Shown: piece after piece, positions 56,560-64,000 of the stretch
How positions within the stretch are numbered: the stretch's first letter is position 1
Layout of the letters: every line of letters begins with the position of its first letter
DNA from: Teratosphaeria epicoccoides
Lineage: Eukaryota; Ascomycota; Dothideomycetes; Mycosphaerellales; Teratosphaeriaceae
NCBI GenBank assembly: GCA_021401465.1
Contig: JADDMT010000081.1
Span: forward strand, 62,001-126,000
Direction: 5' to 3'
DNA: 64,000 nucleotides
Made by a program: the position numbers and the translations under genes
The notes under the pieces: model-generated
Seen by the model: only the letters and a program-made list of their open reading frames with translations
Database searches by the model: none
Told to the model about the DNA's origin: nothing

Positions 56560-57805
56560 TATTCGACAATCTTGTCTTCGACCTCTATGCTCTCTAACAT
56601 TCCCTTATACTTCTTGACTGCTAGAAACTAAAGTCGAGGTAGCCGAGCAGCTATAATAGTCATGTAGAGTACGAACTGCTTAGAGTACACGAAACTGTAG
56701 AGGTCCGCATTAATGTTATCTGAATTCCGGTAAATACATACATACCTGCCTGCTATGTTAGTAGTAGCTAAGCAGCTACTACGACTAAAATATGCTACTA
56801 TCGAATCACATCTACCTGCTATTGCCGTATTAAATCAGCAGGGACTATAGCTCTTACTAGCATGCTAGTCTTACAGGAGCTAAGAAACAAGTAAACTATA
56901 AGTAACACTATCTCCGCTAGCTCGCTAGACTTCAGGAAACACGGCTAGACCCCTGTTTAGAACACTACTATGTCTCTACGCCCGCCTGCTCGCTAGCCTA
57001 CTATAGCCTTAGAAACGTGTGTCAAGATGCACATATGCACTTGTTAGCGTATCTCGTTCCTCTACACGTAGTACTAGACGATAAACGGCTTGTTTATTGT
57101 GCTATTCAAAGTAGCTAAGTTGTTACGGGCTCCTGCGACGACGTCGCCGAACTCGCCCTATAGACGCTGTCTAAACTGTGGAGAGAACTCGTCATACAAT
57201 GGCTCTATGTTGTATGTATTCTATAGGCCTTAGTAGAATGCCTAGGTATACTAGTCTTCTGTCTTGTACTCGACATTGACCTTCTTTTAGCCTGACTAAT
57301 TAGCGTCTTCTGTCTTCATTACAATGAAGACGACCTTCTTATTCCTTTTGCTCCTAAACACATAGACCCCCCTAAAACTCATCTAAGGGGTATTAGGGGT
57401 CCCATTGTAACTGACGACGATTAGCCTGCTAAAGAAAAGCTTATGTGCACCTAGCGGTCTAGTAAGTAGCACTCCGAACACCTTGTTCGTAATTAGGGGC
57501 AGTACACTATCAGCCCGCTCCCTTGTCGCGCGACTCGCTATGTCCTCCCCTTTCAAGATCTTCTTGAACGGCAGGATTTTGACGCGTCTAGTAAACATGA
57601 AGTTAGTGACTAGTCGTCATATCTCAGGGTTGACTACATACTTATTCCTATTCTAGGTTAGCTGCCTAGCGTAGCTGTCCTTATAGTTGTCGTGCTAGTC
57701 GATTATCTAGCAATTCTTGCTATAGTAGGCTACTACCTAACATGGGCACATCTTGAGCAGGCTGTCGATGCCACAATTAGCGCATTAAGCGACTATGCTA
57801 GCCAT
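56560..57805 (-). pseudogene. P2 MYND-like zinc-finger protein
   Basis: Counterpart of 27842-29088. ATG at 57805; finger residues C-x2-C, C-x-C (KMCPC) and the downstream Cys/His pattern are in place. The stretch 57598-57383 is free of stops and in the same frame as the finger (difference 207 bp). It continues through FRGVYVFRSKRNKKVVFIVM, EYKTED, EPLYDEFSPQFRQRL and ELAEIVLLIVYLFLSS. This copy shows that finger and downstream region belong to one protein of about 330 residues or more. Confidence 0.65.
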
Positions 57806-58474
57806 TGTCTCGAATAGTAAGATAGAGGGTTGATTAATGTTGCTACTACTTATGTGTATTAGGCAAGTCTTCGAAGTTAGTTAATGTAATTAGTAAAGAG
57901 TTAAAGTAGAAGAGCAGTAGTAGATATAGATATCTCTTGCTGCTAAGTGCACGTGCTGCCGCCTAGCTAGCGTACATGAGGCCCTCGTAACTGCCGTCTA
58001 GATCAGGTAGCTGCTACATGCCGCTATGTGCTACATGTAGGTAGTTATCGCTCTTAACAAAGAAGCAGCAAACATAGCGACATCTATCCTATGTAGCTAT
58101 GTCTGCTAAGTGCACATGCTACTGTCAAGCTAGTGTCAGTGTAACTATGTCGCGGTTGCTACTATTCCTAATGCCTCCGTATAGTAGTAGATAAGGTCCG
58201 TAGGTCGTAACCACGAGGATCATTTTTTACTGCCTTTCGAGGCAGAATTGCCTGATATCGTGCCTTCTTCATTTAGTCATGTGCCTAGGTAGTAGTGTGT
58301 GATATTTAACCGAATTTGTGACAGCGTTACGTGCCTCCTGTTTCTAGCCATTTTTCAGGTAGCAGCGTCATGTGCCTTCTATTTCTGGTCATTTTTCAGG
58401 CAGAAGCTAATGATGTGACAATGTAATATGTGCGGTTAGCGACTATGTAGAGCACATGACCTACAGCTACTAAA

Positions 58475-58483
58475 ATATAAAAG
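58475..58483 (+). promoter_or_regulatory. TATA box of methyltransferase-like gene
   Basis: ATATAAAAG, 172 bp upstream of ATG 58655, followed by a C/T-rich tract (CTTCTTTCTTTT). In P1 the site reads ATACAAAAG. Confidence 0.6.
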
Positions 58484-58654
58484 AAGCTTAGTACTCTAAA
58501 CTTCTTTCTTTTAAACAACTACCTCATCTAGTACTCGGCTTCTTCTCTAGCATCTATACAGATACTAGCATACTAACAACACTATAGCATGTAAGCATTA
58601 TATGCTTGTATGACGAGACTATAAACTAACGCGCTAGTAGAATCCAAACCTACT

Positions 58655-59949
58655 ATGTCGACGAATCTAACCCTAGACCTAGAGCTAGCGATTAGTGTAG
58701 GTTCTAAGCATGCCGAGTTCGCGGCCGACTATGTCCGCGATACCGTCTAGGCATTAGAAGCCGCCGTCGCGCTACAGAAGGCATATCCGGACTTCGATGC
58801 CTACGAGGATCTCGTTAACTACGCCCCTTAGGTAGAGTATCGAGCTAGGCACAAGGTACTCGACGTCGCATGCAGTAGTAGCCTGATTAGGCTCCTAGCG
58901 AGTGCAAAGCTAGCTGCGCTAGATAGTGTATACTTCCTGGACTTCTGTGCTAAGATGCTAGATAAGAGCTAGTAGTATGTGTTGTAGCTTAGCCTTAGAG
59001 GCAATACTGTTACTAACTAATCTTTAGTACTATGCGGGACTACTAGGGAAGCGTGGACTTGTAGCGCTTCATCTAGGCGAGGCTCGGTCGCACCCCTATA
59101 GCTAGCATCAAGCAGGCTGCTAGATGCCCTAACGGCTTTTAGATAGTATTTGCAAAGGGCGTGCTAGAGATGTTCGAGCCACGGGTCTATTTAGGGCTAA
59201 TCCGCTAGCTACGCGAGCTAGTTAGTAACAATGGCTAGCTGATCTTAGATTAGAAGGAGCCTGCTCCTAGCTAGCAGCTACTCTTGTACTAACTAAGCGA
59301 GGCTACTTCTATGGCCTATCGAGAGTACACTATAAGAGACTAGGCCTTATTGCTATCGCGTATTCAGAATGTTTAGTACCCTGCCCTACTAAGTCCTAGC
59401 TTTGACTGTCTAATCACGCAGTACACCATGATCGCTAGCTAGGACGAATTAGCGAGGGCGCGGAGATCTATGCTTGCTTTCTTCGCTAAGCCTAGTATAG
59501 TAAGTAAGGTGTCCCTCTACGCAGACTTTCTGACCTACTACCCGACGGATTCGTTAACTGCTCTCTATGGCTTATTCGTCGAGCGAGCAAGAACCCGTGT
59601 CAGCCATCTAACCGCGGCGTTAGAGGTTAAAGTCGACATGGCGTAGCGTGAATAGCTTAATAGCAAGATCGGTAGTACTACTCCTAGGCAGAGGGGTTTC
59701 TAGGTCGAGCTCTTATACACTCTCCTTATTAAGCCCATAGTTACGATATGTCTTAATCAAGTTAAACAGGAATTGTCGCGCACAGAGAGATGTGCGCTAG
59801 AACGACAGGTAGCGAAGGCTCTACAGAAAGGGTAGTAAATATGCAAGGTAGATAAGCTAGCTAGCTGCCTAGACACTAGCTAGCAGAGAGATGTGCATGC
59901 GATAAGAGACTTTCGGCTAGTAGCACTAACTGCCAATCCTGCGGCATGA
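58655..59949 (+). pseudogene. P2 methyltransferase-like protein
   Basis: Better copy of the gene at 29938-31199. ATG 58655, TGA 59947-59949. Motif I KVLDVACSSS (Gly to Ser by transition), then SVYFLDFCAKMLDKS, intron 58975-59027, then IVFAKGVLEMFEPRVYLGLI, RQLRELVSNNG and a helical C-terminus (VSHLTAALEVKVDMA, LSRTERCALERQVAKALQKG). About 413 codons after splicing. The order resembles class I SAM-dependent methyltransferases; substrate not deducible. Confidence 0.72.
58975..59027 (+). other. Intron in P2 methyltransferase-like gene
   Basis: 53 nt with GTATGT, TACTAAC and TTTAG, same position and length as in P1. Splicing restores a single frame. Confidence 0.85.
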
Positions 59950-60176
59950 CTAATAAGTAGTTATGCATGTAGGTAGAAGACCTGCTTCTAGCTGTAGTAG
60001 GCGGTAATTCATGACTTTCTTGAGAACTTACTAAGTATCTACCTCTTAGCGACATGCCTGCTGTCAAAAAGAAGCTCGTAGCCGTCATTGCTAAACACGA
60101 GTTTCCCTTTCTCAAGGTTAGTAGCCGCGATTCTGACTAATCATACATACATATGCTAACTAGTTATGTTTCTAGC

Positions 60177-60861
60177 TCCTAGCCAAGCTTCGTAACAAGA
60201 TCTACAAAGGAGTCATTATATCGCCTACCCTGATTAGCATTATGTTCAACTACGGCATAGGTTAGCTAAGTAGCCAAGTCGTCAAGTCTACTAGCGCTAG
60301 CTAGAAGAACTGCATGCTAGGAGCCCTCCTTGTAGCGTGCTACCTTTATCAAGCTTACTAGTATAGTATTCGTTGCGCATGTCATGATCGTTTGCGTTTG
60401 TTTCTCCTCGATTAGTCCTAAGTAGAGCTACTAGCGACGCCACGCTTAAGCGATAGCGGCCCTTCCTTACTAGTAGCCGTAACATCGCGCTCCTTAGCTG
60501 TATTCAGGCGATGCAGCTTATATTTAGTTGCTACCCTAGACTCTTGTTCCTCCTAGTCCGCATTATATATGAAGTTATAGGTCTCAAAGTCGGCAGTGTT
60601 GTTAATGTACATGTCATATTAGCTAGAGGTAATATATTCGTCTGTTAGCATAACGTAGATACTATAGTAGACACTAGTAAGCCTGTAGATACGGCGACCT
60701 TGTAGAGTACCTTCCTATAGGCTAGAACGTATCGCTATGATTACTGTCATGCTATAAACATCGTCTACTCTTCTAGCCGGATCTTTCGGCCAGAATAGGT
60801 CTACGAACATACCTATATAGGTTAGACGTTTATTATGTGCTAGTATTATGTAGTTGTAGCC
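60177..60861 (-). pseudogene. P2 transposase C-terminal part
   Basis: Reverse-strand counterpart of P1 31450-32110: C-terminal part of the Plavaka-like transposase including the YSIYIMLT-type and basic-tail regions. The rest is beyond A3. Confidence 0.7.
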
Positions 60862-61221
60862 TGATACGGTTGATACTAGGGGGCTATTAGAACCGCATAG
60901 GTTCTAATGCCCGTCCTTAGCATGTAGTGACCCTGCCACATATGGCAAGGGGGTCCTTCGTACATACGTTAGCTCGTATGTCGTCAAAGTAGGATCAGTT
61001 GTCGACATAGGACGCCCATACGTCGCTAACCCTACGGTACCCCTACGGGGTTAGGCTCAGACATGCTTTCCCTAATTAAGGAGCGTCAGGGGTTATAAGC
61101 ACCCTTAGCGCTACCTCTGCGATAAGCAGAAAGTAGCGCTGTCTTGTACCTACTAAAAGGTCGGATTACTCTGTCATACTACGAGATATTTTCATATCAT
61201 ATAGCATATACATCTATATTA
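60862..61221 (+). repeat. A3 5' LTR
   Basis: 360 bp, TGATACGGTTG to ATCTATATTA. Confidence 0.92.
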
Positions 61222-61270
61222 GTTCTGCTTTCTCCCCCCTGCTTTGCAGTCTAGCAGAGAATACTACGAT

Positions 61271-64000
61271 ATGTCTAGAGTACCACGAACTTGCAACTAA
61301 CGCGTAGCGAGCGCCATCCCGAGCGCCCGTAATAGCGAAGCTAGCCTAAGTAACTAGCCCGTAGAAGTACCCCCTGCGAGCGACACTACATCGAGCGACG
61401 GTTCCGCTAGAGGCTAACTACGCGGCAGACAAGGCAATAGACCCCCTGTACAGGGACCGCAGCTAACCCTGACTATCGACCTAGCCCTTGTAGCCATGAT
61501 TGTCAATTAGGTCGCGAACTGCCTTGCGAACTAAAGCTAGAGCCGTTCTGCTCCTAGTAGCGACAACGGCGAGGACGACGAAGACGTCGCTATGAGTAGT
61601 ACTAATAAACTAGCGGACGAAGAAATCTAGCGAGATTTCACGCTAGGGACCCGCGAAGACAACTTAGTAGGAGGCGTAGACCCTCCGCATGTGCCCGCGA
61701 ACCTAGTGCCTGAATTTAGGGCTATAGTAGGCTAACTAGGAGGCAGTCGTAACGCACGTAACCTGAAGCCATTTAAGGGAGACACCTTAAAGGAGGCTCG
61801 AACTTTCTTGCAGGCGTGTAAGGCAGTTTTCGTGCTTAACCTATGCGGATATTCCATAGAGGGCGAACAAGTTGCCTTTAGTGTAATGTGGCTCGAAGAG
61901 GATAAGGAACCCCGTAATAATTAGCATGAGCGGTATGACCTTATACGGGTCTACGACAGAACGTATATGTAGGTAGACTTTCGCTAGTTCTGTGTCGACT
62001 AGGTCGAGGATCCGGGGAATCGCGCCCTTACTATGTCTGTCGAGTACGAGAGAGCTAAGCAGGGGAAGGGACAAACAACCTCTAGCTTCGCTACCTATCT
62101 CGCTACGCTCGAGAGACAGATGCTACCCTATACCGAGACGTAACGCGTGCGGCACTTGCTTGTCAAACTTGATGACAATCTTCAGAACATGATCATGACT
62201 TTTCATGAACTTCCGACAACTCGGCAAGACCTTGTGTCCCTTGCGACACGTATGGAAATTACCTTGAAGCGAAATAGAAAATCGGGCAGTAAGGACAATA
62301 AGCATCTAAGTCCCGAGGACCTACTAAAGGGCCGCTATTACAAGCGCCCTAGGGGCCACGTCTAACGCGGTAGTTCATTCTGGAGGAGTAAGCCCTCTAA
62401 GCTAAAAGACAGTAGCGAGAAGCCTCCGAGTAGCTGCTACATCTGTAGAGCGAGGGACTACTAGGCGGCTCGCTGTCCTAAACGAAGTGATAGGAAGAAG
62501 GTAAGCAAGGTGTCTGAAACCTCCCTAGAGGGGAGGCGAAAGAAGGACAAGCCTAAGACAACTAAATAGCTACCGCGGGTATCTAAGCTGTCTGTTACTA
62601 ATAGTGTAGACTCGTGGCCTGCCTGGCGCCTATCCGGTACGGTCTAAGTTAATAGCTCGCTTAAGCTAGTAGACTGTATGTTAGATGACCTTGCGGAGGT
62701 TAACGTGATACCCTAGAGGGTAATCTTACGGCTCGATTTGAAGCCGATCCTAGGAGCCCTGCTACCTACCATGAAGTCCTTTTAGGGCGAAGGCGTAGCG
62801 GCTTAAGGCGCGTACAACGTGCGCCTCTAACTCGCGGACTCTTCGGGAGAAGTACGCGAGACTAACGAAGTCTTCTACACTAAAGACGTTCCTAATAAGG
62901 AGCTCCTACTTGGCCGCCCTTAGCGCTACAAGCAGGGAGTCATTGTTAATAGAGCTACTAACAACTAGTTCTACGGCTCTATAGGCGAAGTTCCTGTAGT
63001 ACAGATACGTGACGTACACAGCTTCTATAAGGACATGAAGAAGGTCTAATGTATGTATGCGGTCTACATATAGAACGTCAAGGAGGACGTTACCCTTCTG
63101 CCTAAGTTAGAGGAATACGCCGATATTTTCGACGCAGAGGCTACAGCCTATGCCTAGGCCCTAGACCTAGAACATGCGATTAACCTTAAGGAGGGTTATA
63201 ATCCTCCGCATCGACCTCTGTACCCTATGTCGGAATCGCAGCTCGAAACACTTCGAGACTACCTCTACAAGGCGCAAAGGAACGCATGGATCCGACGAAG
63301 CGACAGCGAGGCTAGAGCGCTAGTTATGTTCGTCCTGAAGAAGGACAACACACTCCGCCTATGCGTTAACTATAGGGGCCTTAACGCGGTAACCTAGAAG
63401 AACCGCTGCCCCCTACTACTTATTAGCGAGACGCTTGACCGCCTTAGTTGCGCCGCCATCTTCTTGTCTATCGACTTGAAGGACGCCTACTATCGGATAC
63501 TGATCCGAAAGGGCGACAAGTAGAAGACTACATTCTAAACGTAGTATAGACAATTTGAGTATATAGTGATGCTGTTTAGCTTGACTAACGCACTAGCAAC
63601 GTTTAAAGCGTATATTAACCGGGCCCTAGCCGGCCTCGTTAACACCTGCTACGTAGTATATTTAGACGATATACTAGTCTACTCTAATGAGGAGGAGCAT
63701 ATTCGGCATCTAAGGATAGTACTCGAACGGCTCCGCAAGTTTGCTCTGTACGCGAACCTAAAGAAGTGCTCATTCCTAATGGATAGGATTAAGTTTCTCG
63801 GATACATCGTCTCTATGGAAGGAGTCATCATAGATGACTAAAGGGTGTCCGTAATCGCGGAGTAGCTATAGCTAACTACTCTCTAAGAAGTGCAGGTGTT
63901 CCTAGGATTTACTAACTTCTATCGCAGATTCATACGATCTTACTCGAAGATCGTGGCTCCTCATACGGCCCTCGCAAAGGGCGCGGTTCGAGGAAAAAAG
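61271..64000 (+). pseudogene. A3 gag-pol, partial
   Basis: ATG 61271. The gag open stretch (62147-62365) and RT stretch (63566-63841) are both in phase with this ATG, confirming that gag and pol share one frame. Visible: NARNLKPFKGDTLKEA, SFATYLATLERQML, ALATRMEITLK-type capsid end; knuckle CYICRARDYXAARC; protease-like DDLAEVNV; RT with VMFVLKKDNTLRLCVNYRGL, MLFSLTNALATFKAYINRA and YLDDILVYSNEEEHIRHL, FLGYIVSMEGVIIDD. Truncated by the window end. Confidence 0.9.

Larger units (their letters stand above)
56049..60861. mobile_element. P2: left 4.8 kb of a second P transposon
   Basis: Aligns with 27332-32110 of P1, starting CGTCTTGAAAACC after TA. Cut at 60861 by A3; the rest is outside the window. 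Differences from P1 are mostly transitions, plus a 33-bp segment near 58925-58960 missing from P1. Confidence 0.92.
60862..64000 (+). mobile_element. Gypsy A3, 5' half (window edge)
   Basis: 5' LTR and gag-pol up to the end of RT. It inserted into the transposase gene of P2; left flank TAGCC. A3 has visibly fewer stops than A1 or A2, so it looks younger or less affected by RIP. Confidence 0.92.

Noticed and set aside
1..64000. tRNA, rRNA or host protein genes
   Set aside because: None recognised; every readable frame could be assigned to a transposable element or left unassigned.

Overview
This window looks like filamentous ascomycete (Pezizomycotina-type) heterochromatin: 64 kb of nested transposable elements, with no host gene, tRNA or rRNA that I can recognise. 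Almost every coding frame is recognisable over long distances but is broken by TAG/TAA codons. These fall where both Gln (CAG/CAA) and Trp (TGG) are expected. Copies of one element differ mostly by C/T and G/A transitions, TpA is very common, and CpG remains frequent. That is the pattern of RIP acting on CpA/TpG. I therefore annotate most genes as RIP-broken pseudogenes.

Families, named here for convenience. A: a Gypsy element (LTR ~360 bp, one continuous 1,655-codon gag-pol frame, chromodomain). B: a Gypsy element (LTR 477 bp, pol in the -1 frame relative to gag, chromodomain). D and E: partial Gypsy elements with chromodomains. F: a Gypsy-like element with part of RT deleted. P: a 13.7-kb DNA transposon with 13-bp inverted ends, TA target duplication and a Plavaka-like transposase.

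Layout. 1-1607: 3' end of an A copy (A0). 1608-1630: stub of another A LTR. 1631-3547: D1. 3548-10849: E, whose pol is missing and replaced by rearranged B copies B2 and B3 (4889-9883). 10850-15331: F, inserted in E's 3' LTR. 15332-44335: A1 (TSD TTTAG), containing B1 at 22359-43043 (TSD GATGT), which contains P1 at 27332-41023 (TSD TA). 44516-44875: a solo A LTR. 44876-48223: D2, reverse strand. 48224-56048: A2, reverse strand. 56049-60861: P2, inserted in A2's 5' LTR. 60862-64000: A3, inserted in P2 and running off the window. The left nest is six deep (D1>E>F>A1>B1>P1) and the right nest four deep (D2>A2>P2>A3).

Two things stand out. First, families A, B, D and E each carry an extra gene on the antisense strand between pol and the 3' LTR, convergent with pol. 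In A and D it has its own TATA box. In D it has a 49-nt intron whose removal restores the frame. In B and E it encodes related proteins with a Cys cluster followed by a coiled coil. Second, element P carries cargo besides its transposase: a MYND-like zinc-finger protein, an intron-containing methyltransferase-like protein, a 323-residue unknown protein and an intron-containing Ser/Arg-rich protein. Its non-coding DNA has palindromic hairpins built on TAGTATACTA and subterminal CGAGTAG repeats.
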